DNA of 64,000 bases from an uncultured Bacteroides sp. (GCA_944321465.1 CALULL010000016.1:1-64000); one strand, 5' to 3'; shown: positions 51,656-59,933, counted from the stretch's first letter. Numbers and translations are program-made. The notes: generated by a model from the letters alone, not told the origin.

Positions 51656-53968
51656 TGTCTTCTCTTCGTTTATAGGTTGATGGTCTGCGGCGGGCGTTGT
51701 GTCCGTCGTTGTGGAGTTTTCGGTGGTTTCGGGGTGCTCGTCGTCCGACAGGCGCTTGCGTCGCAGGCGCAGGCTGTTGGTCACCACGCTGACGCTGCTG
51801 AAGGCCATTGCCGCGCCGCCTATCATGGGGTTGAGCAGGAAGCCGTTGAGGGGGTAGAGCACTCCGGCGGCGATGGGCACACCTATTATATTATATATGA
51901 ATGCCCAGAACAGGTTCTGGCGGATGGTGCGCACCGTCAGGCGCGAGAGGCGCAGGGCTTCGGGCACTTTGTTCAGGTCGGACGAGATGATGGTCATCTT
52001 GGCCACCTCCATCGCTATGTCGCTGCCGTTGCCCATAGCGATGCTCAGGTCGGCCTGTGCCAGCGCGGCACTGTCGTTGATGCCGTCGCCCACCATGCCT
52101 ACGGTCTTGCCCTCGGCCTGCAGTTGCTTGATGTAGGCCGCCTTCTCCTGCGGCAGCACCCCGGCGCGGTAGTGGCCTATGCCGGCTTGTGCGGCCACAG
52201 CCCGGGCGGTGGCTTCGTTGTCGCCCGTCAGCAGGTGCACCTCGATGCCGCTGTCCTGCAAGGTGCGTATGGCCTGTACGGAGGTGGGTTTCACGCGGTC
52301 GGCTATCCCGGCCACGGCCAACACGCGCGCCTCGTCGGCAAACCAAACGACGGTCTGCGCCTCGGCCTCCCAGTCGCTGGCAGCCTTGCTCAGGGCGGGG
52401 GGCAAGTGTCGGCCCTCGATGAGGCGGCGGTTGCCTGCGCAGTAGGTTGCCGGGCCGCACGTGCCCCTCACGCCTTGTCCCGTGACGCTCTCGAACGCCT
52501 CGATGCCTGCGGGCGTGGCCTTGTCGGCCAGGTGGGCGGCCAGTGCTTCGGCCAGCGGGTGCTCCGACCGCAGTTCCAGCCCCAGCAGGATGGAGGTGGC
52601 ATGGCGTTGGGCCTCGGGGTCGGCCCACAGGAGGTGTTGCACCTGCGGATGCCCCTCGGTGACGGTTCCCGTCTTGTCAAGCACCACCGCGTCGACCTTG
52701 CGTGCCGTCTCCAGGCTCTCGGCATCCTTGATGAGGATGCCCCGCTCGGCTCCCTTGCCTATGCCCACCATGATGGCCGTGGGGGTGGCCAGGCCCAGGG
52801 CGCAAGGACAGGCAATGATGAGCACGGTGACAAGAGCCAGCAGGCCGTGGGTGAAGCCGCTGTCGGCATCGAGCAACAGCCAGAGGACGAAGGCAAGCAC
52901 CGCGATGCCCATGATGGTGGGCACGAAGACGGCGGCCACGCGGTCCACCAACTTCTGCACCGGTGCCTTCGAGCCTTGTGCCTCCTGCACCAGGTGGATG
53001 ATGCGTGCCAGCAGCGTGTCGGTGCCCACGCGCCCGGCGCGGAAACGGAAGCTCCCCTTTTGGTTGATAGTTCCGGCATAGACCTTGGCATCCTGCCGCT
53101 TGGCCACGGGGACGGGCTCGCCGCTCAGCATGCTTTCGTCGACGTAGGACGCGCCTTCGGTCACCGTGCCGTCCACGGCCACGCGCTCGCCGGGATGCAC
53201 TACGATGAGGTCGCCGGGGCATATCTGCCCGATGTGTACCTCTTCCTCGCGCCCCGATGCAGTCAGGCGTGTGACCGTCTTAGGCTGCAGGCCCATCAGC
53301 TTCTTGATGGCCTGCGACGTGTTGCCTTTGGCACGTTCCTCGAGCAGGCGGCCCAGCAGGATGAAGGCTATGATGACACTGGCCGCCTCGAAGTAGACGT
53401 GGGGCGTGATGCCGCGCGACAGCCAGAACTGAGGGAAGAACAGATTGGACAGACTGAACACGTAGGCCACGCCCGTGCTGCTGGCGACCAGCGTGTCCAT
53501 ATTGGCCGCACGGTGCCGCAGCTGCTTCCAGGCGTTGGCGTAGAAAGGCCGTCCCAGGCCGAAGACGACGGGCGTGGAAAGCACCCACGTCGCCCACCAG
53601 GCCCACGGCTCGTCCATGAAGGCCATGTCGATGACGGCGATGGGTACGGCCAGCAGGATGGCCCAGATGGTGCGTCGCCGCAGGGAGGCGTAGTGGCGGG
53701 CATGTGCTTCTTCCGCCTCGTCGGCGGCGTGCCCGTCGCGGGCTACGAGCAGGTCGTAGCCCGCGTCCTGCACGGCGTGTCTCAGGGCCTCGGGAGAGGT
53801 CTGGGCGGGGTCGTACTCCACGGTGGCCGTGGCGGCGGCATAGTTCACGGCGGCACGGCAGACGCCTGTCTGCCGGTTCAGCGTCTTGTCCACGCGCGTG
53901 GCGCAGGCGGCGCAGCTCATTCCCAGCACGGGGAAGGTCTCTTGGCGGGTATGTATGTCTGTGTTCAT
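51443..53968 (-). CDS. copA: Copper P1B-type ATPase with C-terminal CopZ-like domain
   Basis: An 841-residue Cu+ exporter. The N-terminal HMA domain has GMSCAACATRV. The pump core has the TGE step in SMLSGEPVPV, ACPCALGLATPT with the CPC metal site, DKTGT for phosphorylation and GDGINDSAALAQADL. Unusually, after the last helices a second HMA domain follows (772-841, GMMCNHCRMHVEKAL), joined by a short Thr/Pro/Glu linker. It starts MEKKFNVSG, like a free CopZ, so the gene may be a copA-copZ fusion. I start at MNTDIHT (53968); the upstream frame lacks homology. It follows an HMA-bearing AraC gene. Confidence 0.9.
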   Translation of the reverse strand: MNTDIHTRQETFPVLGMSCAACATRVDKTLNRQTGVCRAAVNYAAATATVEYDPAQTSPEALRHAVQDAGYDLLVARDGHAADEAEEAHARHYASLRRRTIWAILLAVPIAVIDMAFMDEPWAWWATWVLSTPVVFGLGRPFYANAWKQLRHRAANMDTLVASSTGVAYVFSLSNLFFPQFWLSRGITPHVYFEAASVIIAFILLGRLLEERAKGNTSQAIKKLMGLQPKTVTRLTASGREEEVHIGQICPGDLIVVHPGERVAVDGTVTEGASYVDESMLSGEPVPVAKRQDAKVYAGTINQKGSFRFRAGRVGTDTLLARIIHLVQEAQGSKAPVQKLVDRVAAVFVPTIMGIAVLAFVLWLLLDADSGFTHGLLALVTVLIIACPCALGLATPTAIMVGIGKGAERGILIKDAESLETARKVDAVVLDKTGTVTEGHPQVQHLLWADPEAQRHATSILLGLELRSEHPLAEALAAHLADKATPAGIEAFESVTGQGVRGTCGPATYCAGNRRLIEGRHLPPALSKAASDWEAEAQTVVWFADEARVLAVAGIADRVKPTSVQAIRTLQDSGIEVHLLTGDNEATARAVAAQAGIGHYRAGVLPQEKAAYIKQLQAEGKTVGMVGDGINDSAALAQADLSIAMGNGSDIAMEVAKMTIISSDLNKVPEALRLSRLTVRTIRQNLFWAFIYNIIGVPIAAGVLYPLNGFLLNPMIGGAAMAFSSVSVVTNSLRLRRKRLSDDEHPETTENSTTTDTTPAADHQPINEEKTMEKKFNVSGMMCNHCRMHVEKALNKLEGVSATVTLDPPVATVTFTGDRTYTLDELQKQVSEEAGEYTLSD

Positions 53969-53995
53969 AGGTTTGCGGCTTTCGGTTCCCGGCAG

Positions 53996-54003
53996 CAAAG
54001 GTA
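53996..54003 (-). promoter_or_regulatory. -7 box of copA
   Basis: Minus strand TACCTTTG, 27 bp before the ATG. There is no clear -33 box, which would suit an activator-dependent promoter. Confidence 0.55.
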
Positions 54004-54066
54004 GTGAGGGGCGGGGCCTCGCGGCTTACGGTTTTGTGGATAAGATTTATGTTTTCCACCCGCTCT

Positions 54067-54642
54067 CTACAGTGCGTCGAGTGCCTTGCGGTCTTTGTCG
54101 CGGGCTTGGCGGTAGGCGGTGGGCGTGAGGCCCGTCACGGCCTTGAACTGCGTGCTGAGGTAAGCCGCGCTCGAATAGCCCAGACGGTCGGCTATCTCGT
54201 TCAGGTTAAGCTCGCCGTAGGCCAGCAGTTCTTTGGCCCGTTCAATCTTCTGCGCGATGGCATACCGTTCGAGGGTGGTGCCCGTCTGTTCGGAAAAGAG
54301 CTTGCTCAGCGCGCTGTACTCGCGGTGGAAGCGGCGGCTGAGGTAGTCGGACAGGTTCTCGCGCGGCTCGCGGTCGGCGTAGTGCACCTGCTCGATTACC
54401 GCGTTCTTGAGTTGCTCCACCAGCTGCAGGCGCGGGTCGTCGAGCAGTTCGAAGCCCAAGGCCTCAAGCCCGGTGCGCAGCCGTTCCAGCGCGTCGGGGG
54501 CGGGGGACTGTGCCAGCACGGCGGTGCCCAGCCCCACCGACAGGGGCTGGAGGCCCGCGTCGGCGAGACATTGGCGCACGGCCATGATGCAGCGCGGGCA
54601 TACCATGTTCTTGATGTGCAGGGTTGTGGTCTGTTCAGTCAT
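54067..54642 (-). CDS. AraC-type regulator with N-terminal HMA-like metal domain
   Basis: A 191-residue protein. Residues about 5-72 resemble a heavy-metal-associated domain (TLHIKNMVCPRCIMAVRQCL, with C-P-R-C as ligands), and residues about 90-190 are a complete AraC DNA-binding domain (LNEIADRLGYSSAAYLSTQFKAVTG). The combination suggests direct copper sensing by an activator of copA, encoded 98 bp downstream. I start at MTEQTTT (54642), just after a -7 box at 54692; upstream codons are array-derived. Confidence 0.82.
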   Translation of the reverse strand: MTEQTTTLHIKNMVCPRCIMAVRQCLADAGLQPLSVGLGTAVLAQSPAPDALERLRTGLEALGFELLDDPRLQLVEQLKNAVIEQVHYADREPRENLSDYLSRRFHREYSALSKLFSEQTGTTLERYAIAQKIERAKELLAYGELNLNEIADRLGYSSAAYLSTQFKAVTGLTPTAYRQARDKDRKALDAL

Positions 54643-54691
54643 AGCAACGTGTGGCAGGCCGACGGCTCCGGGGCCTGGCTTCTGCTCCCGG

Positions 54692-54699
54692 CAAAAGTA
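54692..54699 (-). promoter_or_regulatory. -7 box of HMA-AraC gene
   Basis: Minus strand TACTTTTG, 49 bp before the ATG; no clear -33 box. Confidence 0.55.
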
Positions 54700-54786
54700 G
54701 CAAGAATGTTTCAGAAAACGCACGCCCGTGCCCGGAAATGTGTCCTTGCACGCCCGGAGACCCGCCGGACGGGGGCTGTGGTGGCA

Positions 54787-54864
54787 TAGGTGTGCCCGGA
54801 CGGAGGCACAGGTTTGCCCGCCGCCGGGCACAGGTGCGCTCCCGAAGGGGCAGACCTGTGCTGC
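54787..54864. repeat. 22-bp repeat array K
   Basis: Three full units at 54787, 54809 and 54831 plus a part at 54853 (starts TAGGTG, CAGGTT, CAGGTG, GACCTG), in the divergent gap between the HMA-AraC gene and the TetR gene. Confidence 0.8.
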
Positions 54865-54907
54865 AAAATGCAGGTAGGAGGGGGCGAAAATACCCGACAA
54901 GTAGGTA

Positions 54908-54938
54908 TTGACCGCGTGGCCGAAAGGACGCAACTTTG
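54908..54938 (+). promoter_or_regulatory. TetR gene promoter
   Basis: TTG at 54908-54910 and CAACTTTG (one mismatch) at 54931-54938 with a 20-bp spacer. Confidence 0.55.
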
Positions 54939-54965
54939 CATTCGTAAACCAACGTGAGACGAGAC

Positions 54966-55577
54966 ATGCAATATCCCAAGGACGACGTAAGGCGGAAGTT
55001 GCTGGAGGCCGCAGCCCGCATCTTTGCCCGGAAGGGCTACTTGAAGGCTTCTATGCGCGACATCGCGGCGGAGTCGGGCGTGGGGCTGAGCAACATATAC
55101 AACTACTACGACAGCAAGGACGAACTGTTTCGCCACGTCGTCGGTCCCGCCGTGCAGGTGCTCGAACGCCTGCTCGACGAGCATCACGGGCGGTGCGGGA
55201 CGGACATCATGGCCATGTGCTCGCCCGACTACTGCGAGCGTGTCGTGGGCGAATACGTCGGTTTCATCGACTGCCAGCGCCGCCCGCTGGCCCTGCTGTT
55301 GTTCCGGGCGCAAGGTTCGTCGCTCGAAAACTTCCGCGAGGAGTTTGCCGACCGCGCCACCCGGCTCGTGGAGCAGTACTTTGCCGACATGAAGCGGCGG
55401 CACCCGCAGATAGCCGCCGACGTGTCGGGCTTCTCGATACGGATGCATACGGTGTGGATGTTCGCGCTCCTCGAAGAAGTCGTGAAGCGCGACGTGGGGC
55501 CGGACGAGCTGAGGCAAATCGTCTCCGAATACGTCACTATCGAGATGGCGGGCTGGAGGGAACTCATGAAACTGTGA
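54966..55577 (+). CDS. TetR-family transcriptional regulator
   Basis: A 203-residue regulator with the usual N-terminal helix-turn-helix: RRKLLEAAARIFARKGYLKASMRDIAAESGVGLSNIYNYYDSK in segments, then a ligand-binding helical domain. I use ATG 54966 (MQYPKDD) rather than GTG 54954. Its stop codon lies within the right arm of the terminator hairpin that follows. It precedes a set of methyltransferase and exporter genes that it may control. Confidence 0.9.
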   Translation: MQYPKDDVRRKLLEAAARIFARKGYLKASMRDIAAESGVGLSNIYNYYDSKDELFRHVVGPAVQVLERLLDEHHGRCGTDIMAMCSPDYCERVVGEYVGFIDCQRRPLALLLFRAQGSSLENFREEFADRATRLVEQYFADMKRRHPQIAADVSGFSIRMHTVWMFALLEEVVKRDVGPDELRQIVSEYVTIEMAGWRELMKL

Positions 55578-55598
55578 GTTCCCTCCGCTTTTTTTTTT
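55555..55598 (+). terminator. Terminator overlapping the TetR stop codon
   Basis: GGAGGGAACTCA (55555-55566) pairs perfectly with TGAGTTCCCTCC (55575-55586), followed by GC and ten T. The TGA at 55575-55577 is the TetR stop. Confidence 0.9.
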
Positions 55599-55705
55599 GA
55601 ACACCTGCTGAGCGTTGTTCGCTAATGAGGGGCCGGGGCGCAGCCTCCGTGCCGCCGCCGGGCCGGGCAGGAACAAGAAGGAAAGAAGACTTAAAAACAA
55701 CCGAT

Positions 55706-56536
55706 ATGGAACAAGAGAGACATCCTTTTCAGAACATTGTGGCCGAGACGTTGCTCATCCCCCTCTACATGAGGGCCAAGGAGAGCCGCCGGGGGCCGGA
55801 GGCCATCCTGCACGACCCGATGGCCGAGCAACTTGTGGAGAAAATAGACTACGACTACGGCAGGCTGGACACAGCCCCGCTGAGCGAGGTGGGGTGCGTG
55901 GTGCGGGGCTGGTACTTCGACCGGGCGGTGAAGCGTTTCGTCGAAGCCTGTCAGGGCGAGGCTGTGGTGGTGAACGTGGGCTGCGGGCTCGACACGCGCT
56001 GGCAACGCCTGGCCGACAGCCGGGCTGCCTTCTACGAACTGGACCTGCCCGAGGTCATCGACCTGCGCAGGCGGCTCATCCCCGAACCCGCTGCCGACCG
56101 CTATCTGGCTGCTTCGCTGCTCGATACGGACTGGATGGACACTCTGCGGAGCAACCACCCCGAGGCCCGCTTCATCTTTGTGGCCGAGGGAGTGCTGATG
56201 TACTTCTACGAGTCGCAGGTACGTAGCTTTGTGCGGGCCGTGGCCCGTCGCTTCGGCGGGGGCGAACTGTGGTTTGATGTCTGTGGCAGCATGATGAGCC
56301 GCCGGGGACTGAAGCCCGACTCGCTGCGCGGCCATCAGGCCCAGATACGCTCGGGCATCGACGATGGCCGGACGGTGGAGGGCTGGGACAGCCGCCTGCG
56401 TCTGCTGCGGCAGGACAACTACATGCGCTTCTTCCGCCCGCGCTGGGGCTTCCTCTACGGGCAAGTGCTAGGGCGGATGACACGGCTGTGCTACCGCTTC
56501 AGCTCGCTGCTGGGATATGAGATAAGACAAGTATAA
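55706..56536 (+). CDS. PPM1/LCMT-type SAM methyltransferase
   Basis: A 276-residue class I methyltransferase of the leucine carboxyl methyltransferase-like family. VVNVGCGLDTRWQRLA is motif I, FYELDLPEVIDLRR is motif II (acidic SAM contact) and FVAEGVLMYFYESQV is the family signature. Bacterial members often act on small molecules. I start at MEQERHPF (55706). It is first in the run methyltransferase, small membrane protein, methyltransferase; the following genes are spaced 22 and 3 bp apart. Confidence 0.85.
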   Translation: MEQERHPFQNIVAETLLIPLYMRAKESRRGPEAILHDPMAEQLVEKIDYDYGRLDTAPLSEVGCVVRGWYFDRAVKRFVEACQGEAVVVNVGCGLDTRWQRLADSRAAFYELDLPEVIDLRRRLIPEPAADRYLAASLLDTDWMDTLRSNHPEARFIFVAEGVLMYFYESQVRSFVRAVARRFGGGELWFDVCGSMMSRRGLKPDSLRGHQAQIRSGIDDGRTVEGWDSRLRLLRQDNYMRFFRPRWGFLYGQVLGRMTRLCYRFSSLLGYEIRQV

Positions 56537-56558
56537 ACCAATCGAAATGTAACCTGTT

Positions 56559-56963
56559 ATGGAAAAGTACAGAACCAGGGCCGTCGCCCTGTGGATTTTG
56601 CTCTCGGCAGGCTTCGCCCTGCACTGTGTGGCCGACGTGTTGCCTATCTTCTGGAGCGTGGACGTGGCCGTCGACGCTTCGGCCCAGATGCCGCAGGCCA
56701 TGCTCCTGTTTATGATGTCGCTCAGCTTCTTTGTCCCCGCCGTGGGGGTGCTGAGCCTGCTCTACAGCGACAGCCGCTGGACACGGGCCGTCAACCTCGT
56801 GCTGGCGGTGGCGGTGATGCTCTTCAACTTTGTACATTCTGCCGAGCTGGGCACGCTGGCCAACTGGGGACAGCTGGCCATACTGCCGCTGATGGACGTG
56901 CTGGGCGTGCTGCTCGTGGCCGACTCGGTGCGCCTGTGCCGGGCGAAAGAGGAAGGACGGTGA
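56559..56963 (+). CDS. Small four-helix membrane protein, unknown
   Basis: A 134-residue protein with four predicted membrane helices (about 9-28, 45-65, 75-95 and 100-125) and short charged ends. I do not recognise a family. It lies 22 bp after the first methyltransferase and 3 bp before the second, so the three are probably one transcription unit. A role in positioning or export of a methylated product is only a guess. Confidence 0.65.
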   Translation: MEKYRTRAVALWILLSAGFALHCVADVLPIFWSVDVAVDASAQMPQAMLLFMMSLSFFVPAVGVLSLLYSDSRWTRAVNLVLAVAVMLFNFVHSAELGTLANWGQLAILPLMDVLGVLLVADSVRLCRAKEEGR

Positions 56964-56966
56964 GGC

Positions 56967-57590
56967 ATGGGAAAGAGTCTGCTGAACCGCTTCTTGCAGC
57001 ACACGAGACTGCCCCGGGGCCTTGCGGGGCGGCTGGTGCTGCGCGGCATGAACTGCGGGCACGCCCGCATGGCGGAGTGGGGGCTGTCGTTCGTGGCTTG
57101 GGGAGCCGACTGGCGGGTGCTCGACGTGGGCTGCGGCGGGGGAGCCAACCTGCGCCGCCTGTTGAGGCTGTGCCCTCACGGAAGGGTATGGGGCATTGAC
57201 TGCTCGGAAGAGAGCGTGGCCTTTGCCCGGAGGGTGAACCACCGGGAGCTGGAACGCCGCTGCTTCGTGGAGCAGGGGAGTGCCGGGGCGTTGCCCTACG
57301 CCGATGCCGCTTTCGATGCAGTGACGGCCTTCGAGACCGTTTACTTCTGGCCTGACCTGCCACAGGCGTTTGCCGAGGTGAAGAGGGTGTTGCGTCCCGG
57401 CGGGTTGTTCCTTGTCTGCAACGAGGCAAGCGACCCGTCCGACACGCGGTGGACGAGCCGCATCGAGGGCATGAGGGTGTACGGCGAGGCTGAGTTGGAA
57501 CGGCTTCTGTCTGAGGCCGGGTTTGTCCGTGTGGAGACGCACCGTCGGGGGCGCGAGGGGCTGTGCCTGCTTGCCGGGAAGCCGAAGTAG
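56967..57590 (+). CDS. Class I SAM-dependent methyltransferase
   Basis: A 207-residue Methyltransf_11-type enzyme. LDVGCGGGANLRRLL is motif I (about 51-65), VWGIDCSEESV is motif II, and LPYADAAFDAVTAFETVYFW spans motifs III-IV. FAEVKRVLRPGGLFLVCNE follows as expected. Substrate unknown; UbiE-like and small-molecule methyltransferases share this layout. It starts 3 bp after the membrane protein gene. Confidence 0.88.
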   Translation: MGKSLLNRFLQHTRLPRGLAGRLVLRGMNCGHARMAEWGLSFVAWGADWRVLDVGCGGGANLRRLLRLCPHGRVWGIDCSEESVAFARRVNHRELERRCFVEQGSAGALPYADAAFDAVTAFETVYFWPDLPQAFAEVKRVLRPGGLFLVCNEASDPSDTRWTSRIEGMRVYGEAELERLLSEAGFVRVETHRRGREGLCLLAGKPK

Positions 57591-57637
57591 GCTGCCGCGA
57601 TGCGTCGGGGCCGGGCGGTAGCGGGGAAACAGGTGCC

Positions 57638-58969
57638 CTATGGGTGGCCGTCCGGCTGGTTGCCGAACGCCTTGCGTTCCACGCTGCGTGCCAGCCCCGT
57701 CTGCACCAGGCCGCGCACGAGCAGGTAGAGCAGGAAGGCCAGCCACAAGGCGTGGTTGCCCAAAGCGGGCGCGAGCAGGTAGAAGACAAGGAAGAACGTG
57801 GCTGCCGCCACGGACATGGACAGCAGCATGGCGCGTGTGGCCGTGGCTCCGATGAACACGCCGTCCCACACGAAAGCCGCCGTGCCAGCCAGCGGTATGG
57901 CCAGTGCCCAGCCCACGTAGCTGTGGGAGGCGCGGACCACGTGCGGCTCGTCGGTAAGCAGCGACAGGAAAGCGTCGCCCCCCAGGGCGTAGGCCAGCGT
58001 GAAGGCTGCGGCCATGATGCCGCCCCATGCGAACAGGCGGCCTACGGCCAGCCGCAGCCCCGGGCGGTTGCAGGCTCCGATGAGGCGTCCGCTAAGGGCC
58101 TCGCCCGCGTAGGCAAAGCCGTCCATGACGTAGGAGTAGAGCGTGAAGAGCTGCATCAGCAGGGCGTTGACGGCCAGCACCACCTCGCCCTGCCGGGCAC
58201 CGGCCGAGGTGAAGAACAGCGTGACTGCCACCAGGCAGAGCGTGCGTAGGAAGATGTCGCGGTTGACGGCAAAGAAGCGTCGCATGGCACCCCGGGCAAG
58301 CAACCCGCGCCACACGGCGTGGCGGCGCAGCCGCCCGTAGCAGCCCGCCCATAGCGCAGCGGCCATGAGGAAGCCTGCCCACTGGGCGATGAGCGTGCCC
58401 AAGGCTACGCCCTCGACCTTCAGCCCTGCGGCGTAGACGAGCAGGAGGCTGGCGACGATGTTGACGACGTTCTGGGTGATGGCGACCAGCATGGGGATGC
58501 GTGAGTTCTGCATGCCGATGTACCAGCCGGTGAAGGCGTAGAGGCCCAGCATGGCAGGTGCCCCCCAGATGCAGATGTCGAAGTAGACGGCGGCCAACCG
58601 GCGCACTTCGCCCGGCGGCCCGACGAGGGCCAGCGCGGCCTGGCGCAGGGGATGTTGCAGCAACAGCAGAAGGGCGGCTGCCGCAAGGCCTATGCCCAGC
58701 GAACGAACCAGCAGGCGCACGACCTCGGACAGATCGCGGCGGCCAAAGGCTTGTGCCGTGAGTCCGCTGGTGCCCATGCGCAGGAAGCCCAGCAACCAGT
58801 AGGCAACGTTGAACACCATGCCGCCCACGGCCACGGCACCGATGTAGGCTGCCGAGCCTAAATGGCCGGCTATGGCTACATCGACCAGGCCCAGCAGGGG
58901 AACGGTGATGTTGCTCACAATGGCGGGCAGGGCAATGCGCAGGATTTGTCGGTCGATGGCGTTCGGCAT
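57638..58969 (-). CDS. MATE-family efflux transporter
   Basis: A 443-residue, 12-helix multidrug and toxin extrusion transporter. IALPAIVSNITVPLLGLVDVAIAGHLG is the classical start of the N-terminal lobe, and MVFNVAYWLLGFLRMGTSGLTAQAFG follows; the second lobe repeats the pattern around IFLRTLCLVAVTLFF. It most resembles the DinF branch. It is convergent with the methyltransferase genes and lies 7 bp after a small lipoprotein gene. Confidence 0.92.
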   Translation of the reverse strand: MPNAIDRQILRIALPAIVSNITVPLLGLVDVAIAGHLGSAAYIGAVAVGGMVFNVAYWLLGFLRMGTSGLTAQAFGRRDLSEVVRLLVRSLGIGLAAAALLLLLQHPLRQAALALVGPPGEVRRLAAVYFDICIWGAPAMLGLYAFTGWYIGMQNSRIPMLVAITQNVVNIVASLLLVYAAGLKVEGVALGTLIAQWAGFLMAAALWAGCYGRLRRHAVWRGLLARGAMRRFFAVNRDIFLRTLCLVAVTLFFTSAGARQGEVVLAVNALLMQLFTLYSYVMDGFAYAGEALSGRLIGACNRPGLRLAVGRLFAWGGIMAAAFTLAYALGGDAFLSLLTDEPHVVRASHSYVGWALAIPLAGTAAFVWDGVFIGATATRAMLLSMSVAAATFFLVFYLLAPALGNHALWLAFLLYLLVRGLVQTGLARSVERKAFGNQPDGHP

Positions 58970-58976
58970 GGAGGCG

Positions 58977-59396
58977 TCAGTAGTAGCTGCGGAAGGTCAT
59001 CATCTGTCCGTCGAAGTAACACGAAAGCATCCCGCCGCTAAGCCAGATGTTGTCCATATAGAGGTAATCGCCCGGACCGTAGCGCATCTCGATGGAGGAG
59101 AAGGCCCACGAGGTCCACCGCCAGTCGAAGTCAAAGCGGTCGACATACGAGGCATGGGGGTAGTCACTGTAGATTTCCTCCATCCCCGTCCCGTTGGGGT
59201 AGAACGTGAGGAAATGGTCGACGTAGGCTCCGTCATAGGCTGTGTAGGAAGTCTGCCACACATAGCGGCACAGCTCGCGGGTGGCCTCGCGCTCGTCCAG
59301 AGGCTGATCGCCTATGTGGACCTCGCAGGCGGCAAGGCACAGGGCGGTCGCGGCGGTAGCCAGCAGGTGCAGGGCATGGGTGAGGGTCTTGCTCAT
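58977..59396 (-). CDS. Small lipoprotein, unknown
   Basis: A 139-residue lipoprotein: signal peptide with lipobox CLAAC, then about 115 residues rich in Tyr, Trp and Asp (ELCRYVWQTSYTAYDGAYVDHF, FDFDWRWTSWAFSS). The pattern recalls the short lipocalin-like or META-like lipoproteins of Bacteroidota, but I cannot assign it. It is 7 bp upstream of the MATE gene on the same strand, and the two likely share a promoter. Confidence 0.75.
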   Translation of the reverse strand: MSKTLTHALHLLATAATALCLAACEVHIGDQPLDEREATRELCRYVWQTSYTAYDGAYVDHFLTFYPNGTGMEEIYSDYPHASYVDRFDFDWRWTSWAFSSIEMRYGPGDYLYMDNIWLSGGMLSCYFDGQMMTFRSYY

Positions 59397-59473
59397 GTGG
59401 ATTGTCGTTGTAGTGGGTGCTTGCGCGTCGGGCAGGCGGGTCGGTCGTGGTGGCCGCTTTCCCTTCGGTAGGG

Positions 59474-59481
59474 CAAAGGTA
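59474..59481 (-). promoter_or_regulatory. -7 box of lipoprotein-MATE unit
   Basis: Minus strand TACCTTTG, 77 bp before the ATG; -33 not clear. Confidence 0.5.
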
Positions 59482-59629
59482 AGCAAAAAATGCGGTCGCG
59501 CGCTTACAGTCTGTGCTTTTTTGTACGGACGGAGCATCGGGACGGCGGCCGGACGAAGGGCGGACTGGCCGGTCGGATGGGACAGTCAGGGGGCGTCCGC
59601 AGAGGGCTTGGAAGGCGGGTCCGAGGGCA

Positions 59630-59736
59630 GAGGTCTGCTCTCAGGCGGGCGATAGTCTGCTCTCAGGCGGGCGATAGTCTGTCCTCTGGCGGGCACAGGT
59701 AGACCGGCAAGCGGGCAAAGGTGTGCCTGCCAGAGG
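59630..59736. repeat. 22-bp repeat array L
   Basis: The longest array: units at 59630, 59652, 59674 and 59696 plus a fifth partial at 59718. Units one and two differ only in their first three bases, pointing to recent duplication. Confidence 0.85.
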
Positions 59737-59878
59737 ATGTTCTGAAAGGTTGTGCAAAGCGTTCTCTTATCAATATAATCAGCTGTCTTCTAGTTGTTTG
59801 ATGGCGTTCTTTATTTAGAAACCTTACAAATTGCAACGAAAACGCCGCTTATTGTGCACAACCGACGGGGAAAACGCT

Positions 59879-59886
59879 TACCTTTG
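59879..59886 (+). promoter_or_regulatory. -7 box of ferredoxin gene
   Basis: TACCTTTG, 47 bp before the ATG. A TTG at 59852 gives a longer than usual 24-bp spacer. Confidence 0.6.
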
Positions 59887-59933
59887 CCGCTACCAAATTT
59901 TAGTTCTAATTCATTAATTAAATCTGAAGAATC

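Larger units (their letters stand above)
59397..59933. other. 537-bp divergent gap lipoprotein / ferredoxin
   Basis: The gap holds the lipoprotein -7 box, array L, an AT-rich stretch (about 59755-59850) unlike the surrounding GC-rich sequence, and the ferredoxin -7 box. No gene is supported. Confidence 0.6.

Noticed and set aside
54643-54933. Upstream extension of the HMA-AraC protein
   Set aside because: The extension reads through array K and past the -7 box at 54692; the family begins at the HMA domain.
239-59736. 22-bp arrays as CRISPR arrays
   Set aside because: There are no unique spacers: units follow each other directly, are degenerate and only 22 bp long, and no cas gene is present.
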